NCBI GenBank assembly: GCA_030647435.1
Contig: JAUSJX010000006.1
Span: forward strand, 1 to 64,000
Direction of reading: 5' to 3'
Length of the DNA: 64,000 nt
From: Candidatus Rokuibacteriota bacterium
GTDB taxonomy: Bacteria > Methylomirabilota > Methylomirabilia > Rokubacteriales > CSP1-6
Numbering within the stretch: position 1 is the first letter of the stretch; the number at the start of each line of letters is the position of its first letter. The notes below the pieces were generated by a model that saw only the letters and a program-made list of their open reading frames with translations, searched no databases and had not been told where the DNA came from. The position numbers were made by a program, and so were the translations under genes. Below are positions 26,800 through 34,587 of this stretch, in pieces.

Positions 26800-27197
26800 G
26801 TTGCTCTCCATCCGTCGAGCAGGCGCTCGATGTGTTCCCGGATGACCGCGCGCGCGGCCGGCAGTCCGTCGCTCACAGCCGGCACGTCCTCCCACTGCTC
26901 GATCCTGTCGCCATCGGGCGCCGCGGCGCCGAGGCCGCAGCCGAAAGCGACGACTCTCGTGGCGCCGGCCGCCATCTCGCGCGTCACGAGCCTGGGCGTT
27001 CGCCCGGCCATGTCCACGCCCTCGGCCTGGAGCGCGGCCAGCACCGGCGGCGCGATCTCGGGATCGGGCTCGGTGCCCGCCGACTCGGCGGCGATGGGCA
27101 GGCCGCGCTCCTTCGCCATGCGCTCGAAATCGGCTGCGGCCAGAACACTCTTGGCCGCGCCGTGGAGACAGACGAAAAGGACCTTCTGATGTGTCAT
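26796..27197 (-). CDS. Low-molecular-weight phosphatase/arsenate-reductase-like protein with altered P-loop
   Basis: A 133-residue protein of the LMW tyrosine phosphatase/ArsC fold. The loop is VCLHGAAKSVLAA: the nucleophile Cys9 is present, but the arginine of the usual Cx5R(S/T) motif is lysine. It lacks the second and third cysteines of ArsC as far as can be seen (one cysteine in FGCGLG). Start ATG 27197 follows GGAGACAAG. Placed between chrA and a ChrB-domain gene, it may handle an oxyanion or sense chromate; true phosphatase activity is doubtful because of the Arg-to-Lys change. Confidence 0.8.
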   Translation of the reverse strand: MTHQKVLFVCLHGAAKSVLAAADFERMAKERGLPIAAESAGTEPDPEIAPPVLAALQAEGVDMAGRTPRLVTREMAAGATRVVAFGCGLGAAAPDGDRIEQWEDVPAVSDGLPAARAVIREHIERLLDGWRAT

Positions 27198-27276
27198 GGC
27201 TTGTCTCCAAATTGAGGGGGCTCGAACTTCGTGATGCTGTCGGCCTTGGACCAGACGCACGTCCCTAGGGGTGACC

Positions 27277-28446
27277 TCATGCCGCGCCTCGCAGCCAGAA
27301 GATGGCAAAGCCTATCAGGCCCGCACCGACGATGAGGATCGGTTCGGGGACCTTGAAGCGCCACAGGAGCGCGAGCGCTGCCACCGCAAGCGCAGCCGTC
27401 GGCCAATCGAAGATCGCGCGCTTGCCCAGCACGAAGCAGGCGCCCGCGATGGCGCCCGCGGCCGCGGCCGTGACACCTTTGACGAAGGCCCTAACTTGAG
27501 AATTGGCGCTCCACTTGTCGAACCAGGGATACGGGATGACGACGAAGAGATAGACGGGCAGGAAGACGCCGATGCCCGCCGCGATGGCCCCGCCCATCCC
27601 CGCGACGAGATAGCCGATGAACGCGACCGTGATCACGACCGGGCCCGGCGTGATCATGGCAACCGCGACGGCGTCGAGGAACTGCTTGTCGTTCAACCAG
27701 TGGTGCTCCTGGACCACGCCGCCGTAGAGGAAGGGGACGATGGCGAGCCCGCTGCCGAAGACAAAGGCGCCGGCCTTGGTAAAAAACCAGAGGATGTCGA
27801 GCAGGACGCCGAAAGTCGCGGTGGCGCCGAGACCGGTGAGGAGCAGGGCCGGCCACGGGGCGCTCCAGAGGGCCTTGTGCGAGCCCACGAGACCCAAGAG
27901 GCGGCGCGGCGGCGCCTGGACCAGCAGGACGAACACGCCGCAGAGGACGAAGAGCACGCCGATCTCGGACTCGGTCCACGCCGTGACCAGCGCCATCACA
28001 GCGAAGATGCCCCAGAGCAGCCGATCTCCCGCCATGGTCATGGTGCCGAGTTTCCACGCCGAGCGGACGATGATCCCGATCACGGCTGCGCCCACGCCGT
28101 AGAAGGCCGCCTGCATCCAGGACAGCCCGCCATAGGCGAGGTAGAGGGCGCCCAGGGCCACGGTCATGAGGAACGACGGTGCGATGAAGGCGACTCCGAC
28201 CGCTGTGGCGCCCCACACCCGGCCGTGCGTGTAGCCGAGGCAGATCGCGAGCTGGGCGGCGAGGGGCCCCGGAGCCAGCTGAGAAAGCGCGAGGCCTTTG
28301 AGGTATTCCTCCTTCGTGAACCAGCCACGCTGCTCGACGAGGTCGCGCTGCATGTAGCCGATCAGGGCCACAGGGCCGCCGAAGCCCAGACTCCCGAGAT
28401 AGAGGAAGTAGTGTATGAGGCCCGACGTGGTTCGCTGTTGGATCAT
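27277..28446 (-). CDS. chrA: Chromate transporter ChrA
   Basis: A 389-residue long-chain ChrA with two homologous halves: LGSLGFGGPVALIGYMQRDLVEQRGW...LSQLAPGPLAAQLAICLGY in the first and FTKAGAFVFGSGLAIVPFLYGGVVQEHHWL...AVAVAMITPGPVVITVAFIGYL in the second. It exports chromate from the cytoplasm using the proton gradient. The start overlaps the chrB stop (ATGA). About 80 bases without a gene separate it from the phosphatase-like gene, the only sizeable gap in the operon. Confidence 0.95.
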   Translation of the reverse strand: MIQQRTTSGLIHYFLYLGSLGFGGPVALIGYMQRDLVEQRGWFTKEEYLKGLALSQLAPGPLAAQLAICLGYTHGRVWGATAVGVAFIAPSFLMTVALGALYLAYGGLSWMQAAFYGVGAAVIGIIVRSAWKLGTMTMAGDRLLWGIFAVMALVTAWTESEIGVLFVLCGVFVLLVQAPPRRLLGLVGSHKALWSAPWPALLLTGLGATATFGVLLDILWFFTKAGAFVFGSGLAIVPFLYGGVVQEHHWLNDKQFLDAVAVAMITPGPVVITVAFIGYLVAGMGGAIAAGIGVFLPVYLFVVIPYPWFDKWSANSQVRAFVKGVTAAAAGAIAGACFVLGKRAIFDWPTAALAVAALALLWRFKVPEPILIVGAGLIGFAIFWLRGAA

Positions 28447-29369
28447 CGGCGCTCTCCAATCGTCGAGTAGAGTCCATCGAACAGGGTCAGTCCCTGTGCC
28501 AGCGCCTCGTGGTCGTCCTTGATCGCGGCGAGGAGCCCGCGCAGGACCAGATCAAGGCCGCGCGCTTCTTCTCGCTGGAACTTGGCGTCGTGGACATCGG
28601 CCTCGTGGACGATCTCGGCGATGGCCGCCAGGCGACGATCGCGAAGCCCCGAGCGGTGAAGCAGGGTTTCGAAGGTGCAGTGATCGCCCTGGTGGCCGAA
28701 CTCCACGCCCGCCATGTCGAAGGGGATGGCGTCGACCGGCAGCTCGTCGGCCGCGGCGAAGACGAACTCAGCCGCCGGATCGAGGAAGCGCTTGATGAGC
28801 CACGCCGAAGCGATGCGATCCACGTGCGGCCGCGGGCGGGTGGCCCAGCGGCGGCCCTGGAGGGCCTCGAGGTCCAGCCGCCCGGCCGGCCGAGCGCCGG
28901 CCTTGGGCAGTCCCGTCATCCGCCGCTCTGCCGCTTCCCGGGCACGCAGCGCCTGCTGGCGGCCGGGGGCTTCGAAGAAGTCGATGTCGGCCAGGCGATC
29001 CAGCTCGCGCGCCAGCCGCGCCAGCTCTTCGGCCGCCCGTGGCCGCTTGGCCGAGCCGAGCTTCCTGTAGCGATCCGTAAGGGACGCGTAGTCGATGTTG
29101 CGGGCCTCATGGAAGAGCCGGACGACCTCGGGCTGCTTCATGTTCTCCACGCGGTCCACCTTGAGGAGGGTCGCCTCGCCCCGGTCCTTCTGGACCTCCT
29201 GGGCGAGCCACTGGAACTGCTCGTAGCGGTCGGGAGAGAAGGGCAGGAGGTAGGCCCCGCTCTTCAGCGCGACCGCGCCCAGCGCCTTGAGCCTGCGCCA
29301 TGCGCGTACCCGCAGGCTCGATGGGCGGGGCGGCAGGCTCAGCAGGAGAAGCAGCCATGGCTGTAACAT
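28443..29369 (-). CDS. chrB: Chromate resistance protein ChrB
   Basis: A 308-residue ChrB with both domains: N-terminal region (RAWRRLKALGAVALKSGAYLLPF, FQWLAQEVQKDRGEATLL) and C-terminal Chrome_Resist domain (PHVDRIASAWLIKRFLDPAAEF, GVEFGHQGDHCTFETLL, EIVHEADVHDAKF). ChrB proteins are chromate-responsive regulators or accessory factors of chrA. I start at ATG 29369; an ATG at 29396 would add nine residues without homology. Upstream of the gene, GTTG/CAAC sequences at 29373-29398 form an imperfect dyad that could be its operator (weak). Confidence 0.93.
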   Translation of the reverse strand: MLQPWLLLLLSLPPRPSSLRVRAWRRLKALGAVALKSGAYLLPFSPDRYEQFQWLAQEVQKDRGEATLLKVDRVENMKQPEVVRLFHEARNIDYASLTDRYRKLGSAKRPRAAEELARLARELDRLADIDFFEAPGRQQALRAREAAERRMTGLPKAGARPAGRLDLEALQGRRWATRPRPHVDRIASAWLIKRFLDPAAEFVFAAADELPVDAIPFDMAGVEFGHQGDHCTFETLLHRSGLRDRRLAAIAEIVHEADVHDAKFQREEARGLDLVLRGLLAAIKDDHEALAQGLTLFDGLYSTIGERR

Positions 29370-29518
29370 GTGTTGCTGACCATAACAGTTGTTCAACTCA
29401 AGCGCGAGGGGAAAACCTCAGCGTCGTGACGCTCGGACCGAAGCTCTCGCCCGAGTCTACCGTCTCAATGACATGGATGTAGCGAAGCGCGGGCAGGTGA
29501 GGCGGAAGTCGAAAAGGC

Positions 29519-29548
29519 TTGACGTATTACTCGTCGTATGTTTAGTAT
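29519..29548 (+). promoter_or_regulatory. Sigma-70-type promoter TTGACG-18-TAGTAT
   Basis: TTGACG (29519-29524) and TAGTAT (29543-29548) are separated by 18 bases. A short leader follows with GGAGGG before ATG 29585. Unlike the leaderless sites elsewhere this one has both boxes and a ribosome site. The remaining bases 29400-29518 hold no recognisable feature. Confidence 0.55.
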
Positions 29549-29584
29549 CAAAGCCCATCATTAGATAGGGGACAGGAGGGACAC

Positions 29585-29863
29585 ATGAACCCGCTGGATT
29601 GTCTGCTTCGTGATGAGCTGAACCGCTTGCTCGACCGCATCGCCTCGTCGACCCGGGCCGGGGTCGTCAAGGTCTCGGCCAGACAGTTGCCCGAGCTCCG
29701 TGCCCGCCTCGATGAGGCTGAGGGGCGGCTCGCCGCGATGCGCCAGGCGCTGCTGGAGCAATACGCCGGCTGGCAAGAGGCGCTGGACTCCTGCGAGGAC
29801 CTCTGGGCTGTCACCCAGCTCGAACTCGAGGAGACGGGTGCCGGGTCGCTGAGGGCCGCCTAG
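29585..29863 (+). CDS. Small helical protein of unknown function
   Basis: A 92-residue acidic, helical protein with heptad-like leucine spacing (LPELRARLDEAEGRLAAMRQALLEQYAGWQEALDSCEDLW). No signal peptide or membrane segment. It has its own promoter and strong GGAGGG ribosome site. Its TAG stop shares bases with the stop of the convergent gene (CTAG at 29860-29863). I do not recognise a family; oligomerisation by coiled coil is likely. Confidence 0.7.
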   Translation: MNPLDCLLRDELNRLLDRIASSTRAGVVKVSARQLPELRARLDEAEGRLAAMRQALLEQYAGWQEALDSCEDLWAVTQLELEETGAGSLRAA

Positions 29864-30327
29864 GGGTTGAACAGGCGCTTCAGGAAGCCCGTTGACGGAG
29901 GCGGCGAAGCGAGGTACGCCTCGGCATGGGCCGCCCGGTAGACTTCGAGGCGCTGCCAGTAGTCGGGCAGCTGCCGGGCGAGGAAGATCTGGCCGCGCAG
30001 CTCACGCGCGCGCGGATCGGCGCCCCCGGCCCGCGCCCGCTCCAGGTCCGGGCGGCGCTCCGCATCGAGACCAGCTTCGAAGGCCCGTCCGAGATGCGCG
30101 AGGAGCTCGCCAGCCAGGGTTTGGAACTCCTCACGGTCGGCACGGCTGTCTGTCTCCGGCGCCGGGCGGTTGTGCCGCTTGCGGAGCTCGACGAGCAGGT
30201 GGAGCGCGGCCATCTCCACCGCCTCTTCGATGCGCTCCGCCAGCTGCCCGTCGATGCGCTCGATCAGGCCGCGCGGGTCGTCCGTGCCGTGGCGAAGCCC
30301 GGTGGTCTTGAAGGGGTGGTCCGTCAC
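29860..30327 (-). CDS. Conserved hypothetical protein, helical
   Basis: A 155-residue, highly charged helical protein (RIDGQLAERIEEAVEMAALHLLVELRKRH, LAGELLAHLGRAFEAGLDAERR, IFLARQLPDYWQRLEVYRAAHAEAYLA) from a GTG start that overlaps the stop of the NDUFA9-like gene (GTGA). No cysteine motif, membrane helix or catalytic signature is visible. Tight coupling to the reductase suggests a shared role; function unknown. Confidence 0.7.
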   Translation of the reverse strand: MTDHPFKTTGLRHGTDDPRGLIERIDGQLAERIEEAVEMAALHLLVELRKRHNRPAPETDSRADREEFQTLAGELLAHLGRAFEAGLDAERRPDLERARAGGADPRARELRGQIFLARQLPDYWQRLEVYRAAHAEAYLASPPPSTGFLKRLFNP

Positions 30328-31226
30328 GGCGTCTCGAGCATGCGCTTGAGCCCCTGGGCCAGCGGCTCGGGAGTCATCCCGAAGTCGGTGTAGAAGCGGC
30401 TGGAGTCGGTGACGTTGCCCTCCTCCAGCATGATCAGCTGGTCCGTGGTCACCGGGAAAAAGGGCAGCCAGCCCAGCGCCCGCGTCATCGCCTTCACCAC
30501 TCCAAGCGGCACGTAGACCTTGCGGACCCGCGGCAGTCCGAGCGCCGCGCCGATCAGATCGAGGAGATCCACGAAGCGGCAGGGCTCGGGCCCGCCGATC
30601 TCGTAGGTCTGCGCTGCGGCCGTTGCGAGCCGGAGTGCGCGCGCGAAGCCCTCCGCGACGTGCTCGACGGCGACCGGCTGGACGCGGTACTGGCCGTCGC
30701 CCAGCACGGGCACGGCGGGTAGGCGGCGGACCATGCGGGCCAGCACGGAGACGAACTCGTCGCCCGGACCGTAGATCAGCGAGGGCCGGATGATCGTCCA
30801 GTCGAGCGCGCTCGCGCGCACGATCTCCTCGGCCTGCCACTTGCTCTGGTGGTAGCGCGACGTTGCGCCCGGCCGCGTGCCGACGGCGCTCATCTGGATA
30901 TAACGCTTGACGCCTGCCTCGTGGGCGACCGCCACCATGTTCGCCGTCGCCTGCGTGTGCAGGCGGTCGAAGGTGATGCCGCGCGCGCGGTGCTCGCGGA
31001 TGATGCCGACCAGGTTGACGACCGCTCCGCACCCTTCGACGGAGGCGGCGAGCTTGTCGGGCTCGAGCACGTCGCCCGGGACGCGGTCGATGGACTCGAA
31101 GCCCTTGAGCGCCGCCTCGGAGCCCGGTCTCACCAGGCACCGCACGAGGAAGCCGTGGGCGACGAGCGCCCGCACCACGGCGTGCCCCACGAAGCCCGTG
31201 GCGCCCGTAACGAAGATCCGCTGCAT
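30324..31226 (-). CDS. NAD(P)-binding NDUFA9-like reductase/epimerase family protein
   Basis: A 300-residue extended-SDR-like protein: the nucleotide-binding IFVTGATGFVGHAVVRAL at residues 3-20, LVRPGSEAAL, VNLVGIIREHRARG typical of the complex I NDUFA9 subfamily, and YHQSKWQAEEIVRAS where YxxxK is only partly retained. Bacterial members are often called complex I NDUFA9 family proteins and may bind NADPH structurally or reduce quinone-linked or sugar substrates. A TAGGAT box (31236-31241, minus strand) ends 9 nt before the ATG, suggesting a leaderless mRNA. Confidence 0.85.
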   Translation of the reverse strand: MQRIFVTGATGFVGHAVVRALVAHGFLVRCLVRPGSEAALKGFESIDRVPGDVLEPDKLAASVEGCGAVVNLVGIIREHRARGITFDRLHTQATANMVAVAHEAGVKRYIQMSAVGTRPGATSRYHQSKWQAEEIVRASALDWTIIRPSLIYGPGDEFVSVLARMVRRLPAVPVLGDGQYRVQPVAVEHVAEGFARALRLATAAAQTYEIGGPEPCRFVDLLDLIGAALGLPRVRKVYVPLGVVKAMTRALGWLPFFPVTTDQLIMLEEGNVTDSSRFYTDFGMTPEPLAQGLKRMLETP

Positions 31227-31287
31227 GACGGTGGAATCCTAGCACGGGGGCGGCGATTTTCTCCGGCAGTCGCCCCGGGCGCGCCGC

Positions 31288-31293
31288 TATCAT
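31288..31293 (+). promoter_or_regulatory. -10-like box TATCAT before the NamZ fusion gene
   Basis: TATCAT ends 6 nt before ATG 31300. On the other strand, the TAGGAT box of the divergent reductase lies about 50 bases away, so this 73-base gap holds two outward-facing short-leader promoters. Confidence 0.4.
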
Positions 31294-31299
31294 GGAGCC

Positions 31300-33624
31300 A
31301 TGCTGAGGCGCGCCGCGGCCCTCCTGGCCGCCTTCCTCCTGTTCCCTGCCGCCGCGGCGGCCCAGAGCCTCGACTGGTCGGACCTCGATCGGGTCGTGCG
31401 CGAGTCGGTCGCCGGGGGCGACACGCCCGGCGCCGTCATCCTGGTCGGCCAGGGCAACCGCCTGCTCTACCGAAAGGCCCTGGGCTTGCGCGCCGTGACA
31501 CCGGCCGTGGAGCCGATGACGACCGACACCATCTTCGATATCGCCTCGCTGACCAAGGTCGTGGCGACGGCCCCCGCGATCCTCGCCCTCGTGGATGACC
31601 GCAAGCTCGACCTCGACGCGCCTCTCGGCCGCTACCTCAAGGAGTTCCAGGGCCCGCAGCTGGCCTGGCTGACCGTGCGGAGGGTGCTGACCCACACGGC
31701 GGGCTTCGCCGACCTGCCGTCCAGCGAGGCCATCGCCAACGGCTTCCCTGATGGCATGCGGCTGCTCGCCGCGGGCGTGTCGGAGCCGTCGCCGACGGCG
31801 CCCTTCCGCTACAGCGACACGGGCTTCATCGTGCTCGCGGAGCTCGTGCGCCGGGTGAGCGGCGAGCCGCTCGACCGCTTCACACGGAAGCGCTTCTACC
31901 AGCCGCTCGGCATGCGGGAAACGACCTTCAACCCGCCGGCCGCCTGGCGCGCCCGCATCGCCCCGACCGAGTTCTTCCAGGGCCAGATGCTGCGCGGCGT
32001 GGTTCACGACCCGCGCGCCCGCCAGCTCCACGGCGTCGCCGGGCACGCGGGGCTCTTCTCGACGGCGGACGACCTCGGGCGTTTCTGCCGGATGCTGCTC
32101 GGCGACGGCATGGACGGCGGCCGCCGCTACCTCTCCAGCGCTTCGGTCCACGCCATGTTCGCGCCGAACGGGGCGGGCGAAGCCACGCGCGGGCTCGGCT
32201 GGGACATGGCCTCGGGCTACTCGCGCACCCTGGGCTCGTTCTTTCCGGTGGGCTCGGTCGGGCACACGGGCTTCACGGGCACGTCCATCTGGATGGATCC
32301 GCCGACTCGCACGTATGCCATCATCCTGACGAACCGCGTGCACCCGGCGGGCAAGGGCTCCGTTGTCGAGCTTCGCCGGCGCGTGAGCGCCATCGTGGGC
32401 GCCAAGCTCTTCGCGCCCAATACCGTGCCCGCGGCCGGCGAGGGCGAGATACAGCCCGCCGGCGGCGTGACGGCCGACGGGCTGCCGCGCATCAGGGCCC
32501 GCACCGGCCTCGACGTCCTCGCGATCGAGGATTGGGCGCAGCTCAAGGGCCGGGTCATCGGGCTCGTGACGAATCAGACCGGGGTGGACGCCGAGGGCAG
32601 GCGCAACGTCGATCTCCTCGCGAAGGCCCAGGGCGTGAGGCTTCAGTCCGTCTTCTCGCCCGAGCATGGGCTCGACGGCGTGTTGGACGCGCGCGTGCCC
32701 CACGGCACGCACCCTGCCACGGGCCTGACCGTCTGGAGCCTGTACGGCAGCGACAGGCGGCCCACGGCAACGATGCTCCATGGGCTCGACACTCTTGTCT
32801 TCGACATCCAGGACGTGGGGGTGCGCTTCTACACCTACCTGACGACGCTCGTGTACATCCTCGAGGAGGCGGCGAACCACGGCATCTCCGTCGTGGTGCT
32901 CGACCGGCCGAACCCGCTCACGGGGGTCATCGTCGAAGGCCCCGTGATGGACGCCGACCTGCGCTCCTTCACGGCCCCGCACCCGATCCCGGTCCGCAGC
33001 GGGATGACTCTCGGCGAGTTTGCCAGGATGGTCGCCGGCGAGCGGAAGATCCCCGTCAGGCTGACGGTGGTGCCGCTCGAGCACTGGAAGCGGAGCATGT
33101 GGTTCGACCAGACGGGGCTGCCCTGGGTCAATCCCTCGCCGAATATCCGCTCGCTGACTGAGGCGCTCCTGTACGCAGGCGTCGGGCTTCTGGAAGCAAC
33201 GAATCTTGCCGTGGGGCGGGGCACCGCGACACCGTTCGAGGTGGTCGGGGCGCCCTGGATCACCGACCCCAGCGGTCTGGCTGACGCCCTCAACGCGACG
33301 GCCATGCCCGGCGTGACCTTCCAGCCGGTCAACTTCCAGCCCGACGCCAGCGTCTACTCGGGGCAGATGCTGGGCGGCGTGCGGCTCGTGGTCACTGACC
33401 GCGACGCACTTCGCCCGGTGACGGTCGGCCTAACCATGGGGCGGACGCTGCTCGAGCGCTACCCGAGGGAGTTCCGGGCGGCGTCCATCCAGAACCTCCT
33501 GGTCAACCGCTCGACGATCTGGGCTCTCCTGCGAGGGGACTCTCTCGCGCGCCTGAAGCAGTGGGCTGAAGCGGATCGGGCGAGCTTTCTCCAGCGGCGC
33601 GCGTCGTACCTCATCTATAAGTAG
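31300..33624 (+). CDS. Secreted fusion: serine beta-lactamase-fold amidase-like domain + NamZ-type (DUF1343) exo-muramidase
   Basis: A 774-residue protein with an N-terminal signal sequence (LLAAFLLFPAAAAAQS). Residues about 25-370 form a beta-lactamase/penicillin-binding fold: SLTK (Ser83-Lys86), a YSDTGF tyrosine motif near residue 170, and HTGFTGTS near 325 as the KTG-like strand. Residues about 405-774 match DUF1343, represented by B. subtilis NamZ, which releases N-acetylmuramic acid from peptidoglycan ends: GLVTNQTGVD, SVFSPEHGLDG, VFDIQDVGVRFYTY, VVLDRPNPL. In B. subtilis the amidase AmiE (also beta-lactamase-fold) and NamZ are separate neighbours; here one polypeptide joins them, suggesting coupled trimming of peptide and MurNAc in wall recycling. 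Confidence 0.85.
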   Translation: MLRRAAALLAAFLLFPAAAAAQSLDWSDLDRVVRESVAGGDTPGAVILVGQGNRLLYRKALGLRAVTPAVEPMTTDTIFDIASLTKVVATAPAILALVDDRKLDLDAPLGRYLKEFQGPQLAWLTVRRVLTHTAGFADLPSSEAIANGFPDGMRLLAAGVSEPSPTAPFRYSDTGFIVLAELVRRVSGEPLDRFTRKRFYQPLGMRETTFNPPAAWRARIAPTEFFQGQMLRGVVHDPRARQLHGVAGHAGLFSTADDLGRFCRMLLGDGMDGGRRYLSSASVHAMFAPNGAGEATRGLGWDMASGYSRTLGSFFPVGSVGHTGFTGTSIWMDPPTRTYAIILTNRVHPAGKGSVVELRRRVSAIVGAKLFAPNTVPAAGEGEIQPAGGVTADGLPRIRARTGLDVLAIEDWAQLKGRVIGLVTNQTGVDAEGRRNVDLLAKAQGVRLQSVFSPEHGLDGVLDARVPHGTHPATGLTVWSLYGSDRRPTATMLHGLDTLVFDIQDVGVRFYTYLTTLVYILEEAANHGISVVVLDRPNPLTGVIVEGPVMDADLRSFTAPHPIPVRSGMTLGEFARMVAGERKIPVRLTVVPLEHWKRSMWFDQTGLPWVNPSPNIRSLTEALLYAGVGLLEATNLAVGRGTATPFEVVGAPWITDPSGLADALNATAMPGVTFQPVNFQPDASVYSGQMLGGVRLVVTDRDALRPVTVGLTMGRTLLERYPREFRAASIQNLLVNRSTIWALLRGDSLARLKQWAEADRASFLQRRASYLIYK

Positions 33625-33631
33625 CCCTCCT

Positions 33632-34585
33632 TTATTGCCGCTCCACCACTTTCGCTCCGGGTGACCGCCGGACCTTGTCGAGCGTGCCCGGCGGTACGGT
33701 GATCACCGACGCATCGCCGTCGCTGACGTAGCGCTCCTGTGGATTCCGCTCGAAGTAGCCCAGCCAGTGGGCGAGCTCGCTCTCGAGCGCCTGGATGCGC
33801 GGCAGGTGATACGGGTCGAAGCCGCGCGCGTGCGGCGACGGCGCCGCGCCGCCCGCGACCCTGAGGACGGCGTCGTGGCGGTAGGCGACCTGTCCCTCCG
33901 CTCCCTCGATGGCCCAGCGAATATCCTGGGGGTAGGCGCCCATGGGCAGCGCCAGCGTCCGGATGCGGTAGCCGGGCACGTGGCGCTGGATCCATTCCTG
34001 CGCCGTCGCGAGCTGCCGGCGCACCACGCGTACGGGATACTTCGCCAGATTCGCGTGCCAGAGCGTGTGGTTGCCGATCTCGTAACCGTGGGCCGCCAGG
34101 TACTGGAGCTTGCGCCCCGCCAGGTCCTTCTGGTCGAAGAGGCGGTTGGGTGGATCGGCCCCCGGCAGGACGAAGAAGGTCGCCGCGCGGCCGAACTCCG
34201 GGTGCTGCCGCTCGAAGGCCTCGAGGATGCCGACGGCGCAGTCGGGGTCCGGCACCCAGTCGCCGTTCCGCTCGATCAGCCTGAACTGGCCGGGTGACGA
34301 ATCGTCGAACGTGAGGACGACGGGCGTCGTGCCCCGCGAGGTGGCGATCCGGCCGTCAAGGAGATCGTTGAGCGCCACCAGCCGGTAGCCGCGCTCCCAG
34401 AGGCGGTCGAGGTCGCCACGGAAATTGGCGGGGGTGCGGGTCCAGCGCTCCTCGGGCTGATCCACCTTGTGGTATTCGAGGATCATCACGCGCCCGAGCT
34501 CGTTCGGCTGAAGCGACCCGGCCGAGGCAGCCGCCGGCAGGAGCACCGCGGCCGCGAGCGCGATGGCGTAGAGGTGGCGGGACAC
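33632..34585 (-). CDS. Polysaccharide deacetylase family protein, exported
   Basis: A 317-residue protein with a signal peptide (AIALAAAVLLPAAASAGS) and a NodB-homology domain: VILEYHKV-type start (VMILEYHKVDQP), LTFDDSSPG with the catalytic/metal aspartates, and NHTLWHANL with the two zinc histidines, then IRTLALPMGAYP. It deacetylates an N-acetylated cell-wall or extracellular polysaccharide. The GTG start lies two bases after the TAG of the upstream glycoside-hydrolase-like gene, so they are coupled. It ends 7 bases from the convergent NamZ fusion, making a cell-envelope neighbourhood. Confidence 0.88.
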   Translation of the reverse strand: MSRHLYAIALAAAVLLPAAASAGSLQPNELGRVMILEYHKVDQPEERWTRTPANFRGDLDRLWERGYRLVALNDLLDGRIATSRGTTPVVLTFDDSSPGQFRLIERNGDWVPDPDCAVGILEAFERQHPEFGRAATFFVLPGADPPNRLFDQKDLAGRKLQYLAAHGYEIGNHTLWHANLAKYPVRVVRRQLATAQEWIQRHVPGYRIRTLALPMGAYPQDIRWAIEGAEGQVAYRHDAVLRVAGGAAPSPHARGFDPYHLPRIQALESELAHWLGYFERNPQERYVSDGDASVITVPPGTLDKVRRSPGAKVVERQ

Positions 34586-34587
34586 GC

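Noticed and set aside
29860-33084. A very long minus-strand open frame opposite the NamZ fusion gene
   Set aside because: Composition is Arg/Ala/Pro/His-rich as expected for antisense of GC-rich coding DNA. Only its last 155 codons, after GTG 30327, look like a real protein.
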